Assembly (NCBI GenBank): GCA_014529385.2
Contig: CM043960.1
Coordinates: forward strand, 126,082,043-126,146,042
Length of the DNA: 64,000 bases
Direction of reading: 5' to 3'
Source of the DNA: Adiantum capillus-veneris
Taxonomy: Eukaryota > Streptophyta > Polypodiopsida > Polypodiales > Pteridaceae
Shown here: one piece after another, positions 43,717 through 55,521 of the stretch
Layout: each line of letters starts with the position of its first letter
How positions within the stretch are numbered: position 1 is the stretch's first letter
Made by a program: the position numbers and the translations under genes
Notes under the pieces: model-generated
What the model was told of the DNA's origin: nothing
Seen by the model: only the letters and a program-made list of their open reading frames with translations
The model's database searches: none

Positions 43717-45357
43717 CTCTCTAGGGGGGGCAAATAATTAGGTTAGGGTTCCTTAGGTTTTTTTGATTGTGTTAAATAAGGGTTGGTGCCTCTTCCCACA
43801 CTGATGTGCCTCCTAGAGGTATTCTTTGTGTTTTCTAGTGTGTATAGCAACGCATTGTAGTTTTTAAAATTTTGAACTTCATGGAGTCTTTCTCTCGTTC
43901 ACTCTTTGAATTAAGCACGATCATCAACACAAATAGGTGTTTCTTGTCCATTAGCATTGCCCCTTTCCTTTTTTGCATCCATGGTTGTCTGCTTTAATTG
44001 TGATTGGTAGCATAATATTCAGCACATTTGCTTAGTATAAAACATTAGATTCAATATTATTTTTTGTCATAATCCCTTGTCTAGTTTTAAAAATCAAGCA
44101 GTCTAACTAAGCTAGTTTGACCAAGTTAGGCGTTAGAGATCTTCTATTATTACCATGGAGAATGCCTTCCTAATAATCAATGGTTACTTTAGGTGTTCTT
44201 AATCCGATTTAGGACTTTGTGCACAATGTACCAGGGCTTTCTAGTGGGCTTAGTCCCTATTAACCTTTAGCTTAAGTATTATAAAAGGAGTTTACTAGTG
44301 TGATGATTCTGGGGAGGGTAACAGTGTCATATGACCCCCCAAAGTTACAAAATTGAAATGCTGGAAACAAACACACAAAAAAATCAAAAGTGCCACAATG
44401 TAAAATCTTAATTTGGTACTTCACTCACATATATTGCCTATGATACTAGAGCCCTAGAGGTTCCCAGTGTGGGCATTTTTCCTTGAAAAGCAAAAAACCC
44501 AAGGCATACAAAATAAGTACACACATCAAAATTGAATCAATGTGAAAAAACTTTGGGGGAGTCAAAGAAAAGGGAATAAGTCAAGTGATGATTTCATAAG
44601 AAATTCCTTTTATCATAGCTTAACTACAAGGTCTTCTAGGTATAACCTCTAGTCAGCCTCGAACATGAAATACTTTGCTCTCGCGATTAAACAGCTTAAT
44701 TGGCTAGAGAAAATTGAGAAGCTTGCCCATGGTATTAATAGTTGACCTCTAGTGCCTCTCATTGTTAAATTAGCGACCCCAACCTTGTTTATTTAACACC
44801 TGCTTATGCGTTTGATTATATTACTTTAATGTTATTGTTGAGAAATTGTTTAAATATTCTGTTACCAATCAATTTGTGTGTCTACAACTGCATATGCTCT
44901 TTAATTATATATGATAATGCAATTACTGTGCCAATTTTGGTTGATTTTGTAGTGATTGAATAAGGCTAAGTACATTCAATCTCAGATGTTCTTCCACCTC
45001 GACGAACGGGCTTGACCTCAATAGCTTCCGAGGATGCAATCTACATCAGGAAGGGGGGCATGTTAACCCTCACGGACACCCTATTACCTTCGACAAACAC
45101 CTTATTATTTATTTGATTGAATCATGGACCAGGCTTGTCGGTCCAATATGTGTGTAGGTGATCCCCCATGAGAGACGCACCTCTTATCTTATTTCTACAG
45201 TAGTTTTGTAATGATTGGCCACTATATGCACCCATGTGTGAATGGGTCATACTCTTATAAAGTTCCATTTGACCTAAAAATCCTCATTCTGGGAGGTGAA
45301 AGCTAAGAATTTCTCTTGCTCCATCTTTGTCTCCTTCTCCTTTTTGTGCTCATGTAT
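43717..45357. other. Stretch without recognised gene
   Basis: AT-rich, no long frames on either strand and no LTR ends or clear repeats seen. Near 44940-45060 the text is less AT-rich but not interpretable. Confidence 0.4.
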
Positions 45358-45390
45358 GTATGTGTGTGTGTGTGTGTGTGTATGCTTGAG

Positions 45391-45424
<34 letters not shown>
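45358..45424. repeat. Compound (TG)n / (AG)n microsatellite
   Basis: About 11 TG units (45358-45381), a short spacer, then about 15 AG units (45395-45424). Frames through it encode only His-Thr or Ser-Leu runs. Confidence 0.95.
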
Positions 45425-45426
<2 letters not shown>

Positions 45427-46060
45427 TGATCGAGCGTTGAGGCAGCATCGACGACGGCGAGGCGGTTGAGTGTGGCATCGGTGGCGGCTCCTTCTTCTTT
45501 GTAGCACGGGATCCTTCACGACGGAAGCATTGAGCAGTGAGTGACACATCATTGCCCCTTTGAGCTTGCTAGGTTTGTCTAGTTGTGTTCTTGTAGCCAT
45601 TTGTGGCTCGCACACGGTGTTTTGACAAGTTCCCAACCTTCGACATGTACGGCAACCATACACAAACCTAGTTTTAAGAAATCAATTAAATAAGCATTCA
45701 AGAGGAAAAGCTCCACAATGTTGACATAGCCATCAACTTTATTCAGGCAATAGAAGCCTTACAAGCATGGTAGAATCAACAAAAGCTTAGCTCACTCTCT
45801 TGGTTTTCACATATCTTATTTGCTCACTCATTTCACACTATTGTGTCCCAAAAATAAAGAGTTTTTGGCTTACATACACATGCTTTTTAACTCACTAATA
45901 AGTTTAGAGGCTCTAAAGTGCTAAAAGCTAGCTTGGGATTTTACAAATTGGAAGCTCGTGGCTTAGTACATCAGAAATTACATAGAATTTTTGCTCTTAC
46001 ATGGCTAAAAAATTATTATACGGGGTCCTCAGAAGGTGTTGTTTGTATGTCCAACTTTAG
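45425..46060. other. Unassigned stretch left of C2
   Basis: No gene is recognised. The minus frame 45274-45663 is mostly microsatellite-derived and is not credited. It may contain the missing 3' end of C2, but no RT, RNase H or LTR text was found. Confidence 0.35.
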
Positions 46061-46770
46061 TGGGAGCCCCTCGGGCTGCATCTACCAACACACCAGCTTT
46101 GCATGCTGCTTTGGACAAGAATCCACGGATGAGGTAGAAGTATGAGTAGTAGGATCCGCAACAACAAACTTGGAATCTCCATCCAAAGTGTTGGAATCCA
46201 TGAATTGAGCTGGCTGCAGAAGTCCATCCTGGTGTAGCTCATCTAGTTGACAAGTGAAACCAAAACCAAAGTCGGTGGAAAGGCAACCAATGGGCAATCC
46301 CTCTATGAGAGAATACCTAGTTTCCACCTACACATGTCTAGTGTGTGAAGAATAGGACATGCCACAAGAGTGAAGTGTTATTAGCTTGAAGGCCCAAGTT
46401 GAGATCTACTCTATGGCATCAAGCTCCAAAGGTGTAGTTTGTCGCCACGCCTTGTACTATAATTCCTCTCCAACTGAAGACATCTCCATAGTTCTAGAGT
46501 ATATCTGTCTCATAAGATAAAAATTGACATAATTATTGCTCTCAAAAACTTTTTGCTTATCTTGGATGCATGCCGAATGGGAAAGTGGTCCACTGGTAGA
46601 CACCATAGCAGGCTTTGTCGCATAGAACCAATCGAAAACACGCTTCTCCTTGGGAGAAGGCTTTGAAGAAGTAGAGGCACTAATGTCATGGTCCTCCTCA
46701 TCACTAGACTTTGAGTCCGCATTAGAAGTGTCATGATTCGGGGACATGAGTGATTTTGAAGCTTAAGTAG
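46061..46770 (-). pseudogene. C2 linker and RT N-terminal start
   Basis: The minus reading SPNHDTSNADSKSSDEEDHD is the Ser/Pro/acidic linker between integrase and RT. It leads to MEMSSVGEEL, a stop, YKAWRQTTPLELDAIE, a stop, and STWAF, which resembles the copia RT start (KAW..AM..E.DAI..N.TW). Beyond about 46390 the frame (METRYSLIEGLPIGC and on) has no RT motif. The break point lies near 46380. Confidence 0.55.
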
Positions 46771-47730
46771 AACCAAGTGTTGAGGGTGAATATGGTGAGA
46801 TAGAAGGTGAGAGAGAAGATGTAGTGGAAGAGGCTGATCTTGCTGAAGAAGAAAGAAAACTCTCATCATGGCTGATGGTTATGGTATTGGTGTTAGGGTC
46901 AACAAGCCAAAAAGCATTGGATTCTTGAATGTAACCTACAAAGATGAGCTTCTTGGCTTTTGCGCCCAACTTTTGGCGAGTCTCCTTTCGTATATGGACA
47001 AAGGTAGGGCTCTCAAACACTCAAAAGTGAGCAAACAAAGGCTTGTGACCATGGTACTCATAAAAAGGAGTCATATACTTCATAGAAGTGGTTGGGGAGT
47101 GGTTTTATATGTACACCACTATTGAGCAAGCCATTGTCCAATATGTATGTGGTAGTGAAGTATGCTCAAACATGGCTTGAGTCATCTCCACCACGATTCA
47201 ATTCTTTCATTCAACAATCCCATTTTGGAATGGAGTGTGTGGAGAAATCATATGGTGCTAAATGCCCTTTGGCTTTTAAACTATATAAATCTACTCAAAT
47301 TGAAGTCACCCCCTCTATCGATGCAAAGTGTGACCACCTTAAGGTCTTCTCTTTCTTCACCATAGTCTTCCATTCGTTGAATCGTTGAAATGCTTCATAC
47401 TTGAGCTTGAGGAAATAAGCCCAACTGTACCAGGGAAAATCATCCACAAACAACAACATATACAAGGCTCCTCCAAAAGAAGCTTGTGCCATGGGATTGC
47501 ACAAAACCACATGTATGAGTGTAAGTGGTCATACAATGCGTGTGGTAGCCTATGCTGGAAAGGGATCTGATGTTTCTTGTCAACTTGACAAGACAGACAA
47601 ATCCCGGTCGATTTTTGAATCGAGGGAAGGGCATCCATGAGTGCATCTCGTGATGCAACTTGAAGCTAGGCATAGTATAGATGCCCAAATCCTCAATCTC
47701 AAAGTGAAGGAGATCGGCTATCATGCAAGA
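46763..47730 (-). pseudogene. C2 integrase, copia type
   Basis: Zinc-finger Cys pair in GICLSCQVDKKHQIPF (about 47580). Core: YMLLFVDDFPWYSWAYFLKL (about 47400-47460), with the first Asp in FVDD. The second Asp region is worn: the family's RSD.GGE appears as SHFASIEGVTSIE. The Glu helix reads SPHTPFQNGIVE (about 47210). Further on are MACSIVVYI and the C-terminal FVHIRKETRQKLGAKAKKLI with FVGY. Several stops and frameshifts. The loss of the second Asp would also inactivate it. Confidence 0.75.
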
Positions 47731-48558
47731 GGAGTGCTATAAACTTGAAGAGAGAGCCATCTCGCTCACCTATAGCAAGAAGAAAACCACTAGAGGAGTC
47801 AGTGATAACAACCTTACCACGACCAAATTGTACATTAGCACCCTATGCATCCAAGATTCTATAAAAAGTAGGTTGAAGGCAAGGTCCGGAAAGTAGAGAG
47901 CCTCCAAACTGCTTAAATTTGAAGCAAAAAACATGTCAAGAACCTAATACGAGTCACCTCAAGTACTGGTTTAACCCTCAAAATTCCATGGAGAACTAAA
48001 CCAGTCCCTCATAAGCATCATGTGAGTGATAGCACGATCCAAGAGCCTACTTGAGAGATAGAGAGAGCAGATCTCATAGCCGTAGTAACCAAGTTGGTAC
48101 CCTCTGTGTTCTTAGCAATGAACACTATGGAAACAATAGGCTTCTTGGAAGCCTTATTAGCCTCATCCCTCTTCTTCTAATTTCATTTAGTCGTGTTGTA
48201 CCCCTTTTTGTTTTAGTAGTAGCACTCGATGTGGTTGTCTTACCCTTCTTTTTCTTTGCCTTGTCACAGTTGATGTTGTCATCAAAATCCAAACTCTATG
48301 TCTTCTTATCGTATCATGTGCATTGGGCCCTGGCGAGCAAGGCTCTAGCCACACCAACAAGTCCTCTAGCATGAGCTTTGGAATGACCTCCAATCTGTAT
48401 GAATTGGGGAAGCAATTGCTCCCAAGTTGGTGGGTCAGTGGATGGATGTGATGACACCAAACTCTGAAAGAATGGGTCGTAGTGCTCCAAAAGTTCGAAG
48501 AGTATATGGATAGGCATGCATTGTGATGACATTTCTCCTCTAGCTACTATCAAGTTAT
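47730..48558 (-). pseudogene. C2 partial gag and worn protease
   Basis: Gag C-terminal half: IHILFELLEHYDPFFQSLVS and DPPTWEQLLPQFIQ (about 48390-48500), the copia gag (UBN2-like) pattern ILxGL..YDPF..S. A Lys-rich linker follows (KKKKGKTTTSSATTKTKRG). The protease active site seems to read DRAITHMM near 48015-48030, where the family has DSGATxHM. FPDLAFNLLF (about 47890) is its second lobe. The gag N-terminus is missing; the sequence to the right is copia RT. Confidence 0.55.
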
Positions 48559-49341
48559 CCCAACTTTTGGACAGCCAGAATCTTCCTTGCTAAGTTTCAA
48601 ACATGATGATAGTGGGGTACTCACTGCCTTACCCCTTGCCTATTGAAATGCTACAAGACTTTGTGGAACGGTAGGATTCCTGGGATAACTCAAGAATGCC
48701 TTTTTCCTGTCTCTCTTAATACACATACCAAGAAAATGATTTTCATCACCCAAATATTTCATAGCAAAGGTTTTTCTCAACATTTACTTCAATCTGGCAA
48801 TCTCCTCAGTGGACTTTCCTGCAATGAGAATGTCATCTACATATAGAATGAGAATGACCAAAGAACCATCATTGAGTTTCTTTGTATACAACTAGTTATC
48901 CTCTTAACTCCTTTTAGAACCATGGACCTCATAAAAGCGTCAAGATTTTGTTACCACTACCTAGAACCCTGATTTCAATCATAAAGTGATTTCTTAAGTT
49001 TGCATACAATCTCTTCCCTGCTAGGCTATTCAAAACCTTCAGGTTGCTTCCTGTAAACATCCTCTTCTAGATCCCAGTGAAGAAAATTTGTCTTCACATC
49101 CATTGGACAAGCTTCATGTCCTCTATGGCTATTAGGCCAAGCATTGTGCACAATGCTTGTCCTCTATGGCTACTAGGCCAATCATTGTACACAATGTAAT
49201 CATCTTGACTACTGGCGAGGAGATTTCATCAAAATCAACTCCCTTTTGCTGCTTGAATCCCTTAGCAACCAATCTAGCTTTATACTTAGGCTTAGGATCA
49301 TCATATGTAAACAATTGTGAGTGCGTAAAGGTGTTGCATGT

Positions 49342-49345
<4 letters not shown>
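48559..49345 (-). pseudogene. Copia reverse transcriptase fragment upstream of C2
   Basis: The minus reading KYKARLVAKGFKQQKGVDFDE, then SSPVVKMITLCTMIGL, then (after a duplication) VKTNFLHWDLEEDVY, KQPEGFE and VCKLKKSLYD. LVILILYVDDILIAGK at about 48822-48860 keeps the YVDD box. MKYLG and KAVSTPLSSCLKLSKED close the domain at about 48565. A 41-bp tandem duplication at 49117-49198 shifts the frame. RT copies RNA into DNA. The catalytic Asp pair is intact but the frame is broken. RNase H does not follow; gag of C2 does. Confidence 0.8.
49117..49198. repeat. 41-bp tandem duplication in the copia RT
   Basis: TGTCCTCTATGGCTATTAGG at 49117 recurs at 49158 with few changes. 41 is not a multiple of three, so the duplication breaks the RT frame. 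Confidence 0.9.

Positions 49346-49376
<31 letters not shown>
49343..49376. repeat. (AG)n microsatellite
   Basis: About 16 AG/GA units between the copia RT fragment and repeat R. Confidence 0.95.
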
Positions 49377-49380
<4 letters not shown>

Positions 49381-49538
49381 ATAGTATATGGGTGGAGCAG
49401 CTCAACACAATGTGTCTAAGAGAGCCCTTATTCTTCTAACTAGTAAAGAATAAGGTGTGTACAAGTAATGGGCGGTCAAACATCTCTGACGTGTCCGATT
49501 TAGGTAAGAGGCACACCACCTTTACCCCAACAATTTTC

Positions 49539-50602
49539 CACTCTTAGGAATTTCGCAATTTTTGTACTCTACCATGCATGGAAGGGTTTCACTCTTGCAT
49601 AAGCACTCAAAGGAAGTTTTTGATTATTGTCTCAAGATTGCAAGTTGGTGCATTCTGAAGTTTTGTGTTAACCACACATAGGTCACACCAAAGCAAAACT
49701 CATTGTAGAAAGCATATGCATTGTTCATTTCAAGTTTGTCTACTTTCAAGTTTGTTTTGAAAATTCAAAGGGAGGAGTAAGGGGATAGCTTCGCGGAAGT
49801 GATGCCCATGTTTCTTGAGCATAAAACTTCTATCGCTTCCATGGAGATGCCCCCTGGATGGCAAGTGATGCAAAGAAAATGTACGGGATTTGTTTATGAC
49901 AGGGTTAACTTGAAACTTATGTCGAGACAAACTTCCAAGAGACTCGTTGTTTTTTTAAGGTCTTGTTTTGAGTAGATATTAAAAGGAAATAGGAACTAAG
50001 GGATTATAACTCAAGGAACTCGCTCTAAATTTCAACTAGGATTAAAAACTTTACCAAGAAGATTTGACGTGGATAGCCCTAGCATAACATAGAAGATTTA
50101 AGTGTGAACTTTCTCTTACATGTTTGGAAAAGGCCAGCGTAGGGGTTTACCTATGGGATGCAATGGGGGATGGTCTTTTTTAGCTAGAATTGATAATCAT
50201 TGGTCTATGTTTTGAACTCAAGTTCATTCACTGTCCTAGAAATGGGATTGAATGGGAGTGAGTCTCAATCGGGTGATAGGAACCCACTAATGCGTCTGGA
50301 AATCAGCCTAGTCCGGGTAGGCCTAATGCCAATGGGAAAAGGAGGAAGGAAAATGGATCCACGAAGGGATCAGGATAAGGGAGGAGGATGTGTTTTAATT
50401 AAGGAACTCTTCTAATTGTTTAGTAAAAAGGAACCTTGGAAAGGCTAGGAACCTAAATGGGTTATTCCGCAATTGTCCTCATCAGCCGGACCTTTGCTCT
50501 TCTTCTCGGATTATTGATTTAAAAGAATCTAGAGTAGATTATTTTTTTTGGTAAGCCTTTTCCACACAAGATAAAGAAAAATAAGAATTGGCAATTGTGT
50601 CA
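49539..50602 (+). repeat. Repeat R, copy 2: uninterrupted; probable 5' LTR of E7
   Basis: 49539-50447 matches copy 1 (24865-24202 plus 15112-14851, minus) without a break, so it represents the site before E4 inserted: ...GCAATGGGGGATGGTCTTTTTTAG lies near 50157-50183. To the right the sequence runs to GCAATTGTGTCA (50602), followed by TGGCGCCGCC, a possible primer site. E7 gag begins about 1 kb later on the same strand. The left LTR end is not defined. Confidence 0.6.
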
Positions 50603-50614
50603 TGGCGCCGCCTC
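50603..50614 (+). promoter_or_regulatory. Candidate E7 primer-binding site
   Basis: TGGCGCCGCCTC follows a CA end directly. TGGCGCC starts the primer site of many non-chromovirus plant gypsy elements. Here the rest does not match a tRNA I can name. Confidence 0.4.
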
Positions 50615-51538
50615 CACACGTGGTGGAGGAGACAGGATATCCAAGTCATGGGACGAAGATATGGATATGGCTACAGGAGTATATGTGATTGCTTGAAAGA
50701 TAGCTAGATAATTTTACTAATACTAAAGGAAAAAGGATATCAAATATTTTAAAAAGAAAAAAGGTGGAAACGACTTGATAAATGCACACTTGCAAGGGTA
50801 TGCAATAGTTTGCATGCTGCTTTCAAATGCTTGAAATGTATTCTGGGTTTGACATATTTGGAATACTTTTTCTAGTACCATAGTAATACCTTTGAAAGGT
50901 GCATTTATCAAACGGTTCAGTGGGTGGGTGGATTCCAGAGGGTTAATTTGTTGGCCAAAAAATTGAACCCAATTTTATGTTGTCCATTTGGTTAAGCCGA
51001 AAACGGGATAAGGGATTCTGATCTACAGAGCGAGAATCAAACTTGGAAATGAGGGATTTGTGTAGATATTAAATACACTAATCTTAGGGGAACGCTATGA
51101 TGGCTATGCTCGGCCATAACCGAGAAAAAATGTTAGTGACCTTGAGCCAAGGGTGAACTAGACAACACCTACTAGTTCAACCTGGATGGTTGAGTTTACA
51201 GTTAGTCTGATGACTTCGACTGGAAAGTTTGAAGTAATAAGGAAAGATATTTCATGGCTAAGGGATCCATATGAGAGAAAGTGAATGTTATCACCCCCTT
51301 GTGTTAGCATCAAAGAGCAGGAGGAGTCATGTCTTGGTGTCGGTCTCAAGCGGGAGGGATGTCAAGAATCCTGGTGTATCCATTTGGAGATGGTGCAGTC
51401 GACGGTCCCTAGCATGACCCTCACAATGTAGACCCTATACTCCCCAAGAGTATCCATGACTCTAACAATTCATCACCCTCTGAAGTTCTACTACCCGATG
51501 GTAGGAGTCTTGCCGAAGTACAAGAGGTCGAATGATAT
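50615..51538 (+). other. Probable E7 leader
   Basis: No recognised coding. A long untranslated leader is usual in this kind of element. Confidence 0.4.
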
Positions 51539-53996
51539 ATGCAAGAAGCTAGGAAAAGGGAAATTGAGAGCCTACTTATGATAGAGAAATGCCAAGCCAT
51601 GAAAGCAAAGACCCCTATGACAACAATCATATTATACAAGCAACCAACTACTCTTGAATTAGCAGTCGTTGAGGGGCAGAACATAGGGAACCATAATGCC
51701 TCCACGTCAAGGGGAACCTCCAGCACTCCAAGCTTAAAGGTGGTATTTCTCACTGAAAATTGGGAGTATGACCTGCAAAGCGGGACTTTGACTGACCTAT
51801 ATGTGGGCTACAAATACCTGGGTTGGTTAGAGGTTCTACAATCCATGTCTAGTGCCATGAGTCTAGAGGAGCGACAACAACGGATGGTCTGTGATGTCAT
51901 CCATGGGGTTGTCCAATCACAGATACAAAACAAGGGAATTAATATTCCTTTGATGGGTCCTATGAGATTCTTGGATACGAGAAAGGCGAAATAGCCAACC
52001 CTATCACAAATAAAGACTCCCTTAGTAAGTCCCATGGATCCTTCATATGTTGTTTTGTACGGAGTCTCGATACATTATGAGCCCACAAGCAATAGTTTTA
52101 CCTTTCCAAATTTAGCTCATCTTTCCCTCGAAGACACTAGTAATGGCTACCATGCCTATTCCAGTAAGAATCATGGCAACAAGTACACCCTGGACCTCAT
52201 TCGTTAGTAAAGCACCGCTACTCAGTAGCACAGTGCCTACAACAATACCTATAGATTTATATCAATCATATATACTTGTTAATGCTCATGCCCATGTAGC
52301 TCCTATACCCCGAATTGTTTTGATAACTTACGCGGAACAACCACCCTATCCAAGCCCCTATTCTAGTTGAGACATACCAACTAGCATTAACATGTCACAT
52401 CCTATGTCTGCTATGCTTAGGGCCACACATATGAACTATAGGCCACCACATGGTGCAACGTTGTACCAAGCTTGGAACCCAAGAATCGCCCATATGCCAA
52501 ACCCAACCCCAAACCCCATTCCATATGCAGTGTCGAGAGCACCTCTTCCCACTATAGCTACTCACTTGGGTGACCTGGCAACATTTGCTCAAGCTATTGG
52601 TCGGTCTATTTCTGAAAATATGTGTAGCATGCCTAATAGAGAGCCTAGAAATAAGGCAATACAAGTGGACAAGCTCACACAAAAATTCACTGGAGACGGA
52701 GATGCTAGAAATCATATTGAGGTATTTGAGCACGTATGTGATTCCCTGGAAGAGCACAATGAACTACATAAGTGAAAGGATTTAAGCTTGAGTCTAAGTG
52801 AGAAGGAGGGGGATTAGTATAGAACCCTAAGGAATGAAGAGTGCACTCACTATCCTACTCTTAGGAGATTTTTCTTGAAAGAGTACATACGAGAGGGAGT
52901 GCTTTGGGATGTAGCATCTTAGCTATAGAAAGCCCAACGGGAGGAAGGTGAGTCAATGAGAGACTTTATTAGTCGCTTGAAGCATTTGAATTCTCACTGT
53001 AACCCAAATGAACATTTCAACAGTAACCAACTTCTTGATAGATTCATTAGGGGACTGTAATAGGAGGATATCTATAATGGCCTAATCATTCGAGGTATCA
53101 CTACTTGGGAAGCAGTCACCACCAATGCAATCCAATTGGAGGACACTTCAATGATTGAAGGTGAACCATGGGGATTAAAACTACCACCATAAGAGAAAAA
53201 ATTTATGAAGACACCACGAGAGGAAATCAAGCAAAGACACGATTAAGGGAAGACATAAGGAATTCACTCCCATATTACCAATGATGAAACAAATGTTTTC
53301 AAGGCTAACCAAATCAAGTGAGAGCCTCCAAGAGAAGCCACAAGGACCAAAACCCAATGGAACCACAAAGAAAATTGGGGCCTACCCAAATACTGTAGAG
53401 GAGATTGAGCGAGTTAAGCATTTAAGGAATTTGGTAGAGAGACCGAAAGAGGGCTAGAGCCAGAACCTAAGAGGATTAGGATTACGGATACAATGTTCCC
53501 CACACAACCGCAACCTCAAGGAGACCCCAACCCGATGGCCATACCTGGTATCATCTGGAAAGGAAGTGAGGTCAAAACATCGGAAAGTGGGTATACACCT
53601 TTCTTGATTGAAAGAATGTTTAGTGAGGGAATACCTCATCCCATCAAAGAAATGGAGATCCCATCTTCACCAACCTTAGGTCATGGACTAGAATCTCAAA
53701 AAATGCCCTTGAACATTGCCAAATTGATGGATTTCTTGGCTTCTGAAGTCAAAACCCACTATAATGTCTAAATTGTATGGGGATCCAGATCTATATTTGC
53801 CTCTTCGGGCATTTCTCAATGGAGAACTAAAAGTCGGCCTACTACAAATTGCACAAATAAGTAGGCCCAATGAAATCCCAATTGAGGAGGAATGCTTGGA
53901 CCCACAACCCAAACTAGATGAAAGATCAATTATTGAAATACCTGTTAACATGTTGGGGAAATACTTTGAAGGTGATGAATCTAATGCAACCCTACC
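51539..53996 (+). pseudogene. E7 gag, first part of split element
   Basis: Pieces in order on plus: MQEARKREIESLLMIEKCQA, SLEERQQRMVCDVIHGVV and SYVVLYGVSIHYEPTSNSF (51539-52140). A Pro-rich middle follows (MPNPTPNPIPYAVSRAPLP, 52490-52560). The capsid core reads QVDKLTQKFTGDGDARNHIE, YPTLRRFFLKEYIREG and GESMRDFISRLKHLNSHCN (52660-53010). The C-terminal part (53490-53990) holds PNPMAIPGIIWKGSEVKTSE and LYLPLRAFLNGEL. Stops and frame changes are frequent. It is interrupted at 53996 by E8 and resumes at 59836. Confidence 0.7.
53992..53996. repeat. E8 target-site duplication, left (CTACC)
   Basis: CTACC directly before the left LTR is repeated exactly at 59831-59835 after the right LTR. Confidence 0.9.
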
Positions 53997-54119
53997 TAAA
54001 AGGACAAGAGTAATGCGTGTCCTAGTCTCCACCTAGCCATGCTATCTTATAGCCTCCCCCTAGCATACACAATGTCCGGCCATGCCGCTGGCCTTGCCCG
54101 TAGGACCCATGTCCTTACA
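53997..54119 (-). repeat. E8 3' LTR, 123 bp
   Basis: On minus it starts TGTAAGGACATGGG. Its outer end reads TA (plus) where the partner has TG. It aligns to 59708-59830 over its whole length without a gap. Confidence 0.9.
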
Positions 54120-54131
54120 TTACCCCCCCCT
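54120..54131 (-). promoter_or_regulatory. E8 polypurine tract
   Basis: The minus strand reads AGGGGGGGGTAA directly before the LTR start TGTAAGG. Confidence 0.75.
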
Positions 54132-55400
54132 TGGAGAATCGTTTTCGTCCTTGAAAATTAACGTAGGAAAACGTTTCTTAAGTGCGGAGACATTCTCCCA
54201 TGTAGAACCTTCTTCAGGTCTATCTAGCCATTTTACCAACACCTGTCGTCTGACATGATGTCTGGTGTGAAGCTCATGAGAATCCAAAATCTTTTTGGGT
54301 TCATGAGGGATGCTTGGTGGTTCTATAAGATCAACTAAGATACCTGTGTCAATGACATTATCATTCTATCCTAGCTGTTTTTGTAAACGGTTAACATGAA
54401 AAATAGGATGAACTTGTGAGTGCTTGGGAAGAGATAACTTATAGGCCACTTGACCTATATGTTTAAGAATGGTAAACAGTCCACAATAGCGTGGTGAAAG
54501 TTTAACAACTTTTCCCATCTTTAGACTTTCTAAATGCTTCGGAATCATGAGGAAAACCTTGTCTCCTTCTTCAAAATTAGCAAGACGACGATGCTCATCT
54601 GCGTACTTCTTATATCGATCTTGAGCTTTCTTAACATTCTATTGAGAAACCCGAAACATATCAAAATGGTCTTGGAGAAAATCCTTCCCTTATTGTATCT
54701 TCTCCTTAGCCAACCCCACCGTAACGGGTGATGTAGGTTGAAAACCATATAAAAGCATTTATGGACTAAACCCTATAGTTACATGCTTTGAACTATTTTA
54801 AGCAAATTCCAATACGGGCAAGTAGTCTTCCCAATTGGTTTGCTTCTTGCTAACGTACTCTCGTAGCATATCCTCTAGCACTTGATTAACTCTTTTGATT
54901 TGACCATCTGTTTTTGGATGATCAGATGTACTAAGATTAACTTAGTTTCCAACTTTTGAAACACAGCTCTCCAGAAGTGATTATTGAACTTTTGATCTCT
55001 GTCACTAATGATACTAGCTGGAAGACCATGGAGTCTATATATGCTCTACAAATAGTCGTGCTAATTCTGGTGTCTTAACCGTATTCTTAGTGGGAATGAA
55101 TTGACCCATCTTTATTAGACGGTCTACAATTACCCATATGGCATCATAACCACGATTTGTAGTAGGTAGTCCTACTACAAAATCCATAGAGATACTTTCC
55201 CACTTACCTTGTGGAATCTCTAAATGATGTAAAAGGCCACGTACCTTGAGGCGCTCTACCTTATTAACTTGGCATTGTTGGCAATTTGTACTTTTGAACA
55301 TCATGATGTAAGCTTGGCCAATAAAATTGACGTCGAACTAAGGCATACGTTTTACAAATACTTGGATGACCAGCACTTGGATTATCATGACACTCATATA
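54132..55400 (-). pseudogene. E8 integrase with chromodomain
   Basis: Zinc finger: CHDNPSAGHPSICKTYALVR (about 55340-55395), then FYWPSLHHDVQ and CQQCQ. Core: WESISMDFVVGLPTTNRGYD and WVIVDRLIKM keep the first Asp. SIISDRDQKFNNHFW (about 54990-55030) keeps the second. The third catalytic position is Lys: DGQIKRVNQV (about 54885-54910), where the family has TERVNQ. C-terminal domain: LESLKMGKVVKLSPRYCGLF and YKLSLPKHSQVHPIFHVNRL. The chromodomain, at about 54140-54255, reads RRQVLVKWLDRPEEGSTWEN then LKKRFPTLIFKDEN. Frame breaks are scattered. Confidence 0.85.
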
Positions 55401-55521
55401 ATATTTGGCACCTAGTGTCTAAGTCCTTTGGCACACATACTCTACCCTTGTGGAGTAAGTATCCATCATCAATGGAAAAACTCTTCCATCACTTAAGCTC
55501 TTCCTGAGTAGGGGTGGAGCT

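Larger units (their letters stand above)
46061..48558 (-). mobile_element. C2: Ty1/copia element piece, gag to start of RT
   Basis: Minus order: partial gag (48553-48300), linker, worn protease, integrase zinc finger and core, integrase C-terminus, Ser-rich linker and the first residues of RT. RT proper is absent on its left (downstream) side. An RT fragment lies instead upstream (48559-49345), so the locus is rearranged or combines two copies. Confidence 0.7.

Noticed and set aside
49539-50602. Repeat R as an independent gene or non-autonomous DNA transposon
   Set aside because: No conserved frame between copies and no terminal inverted repeats. A nearby CA end followed by TGGCGCC and E7 gag favours an LTR.
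51421-51753. Minus-strand frame in E7
   Set aside because: It overlaps the plus-strand E7 gag reading, which has family-like blocks and the right order relative to capsid and protease.
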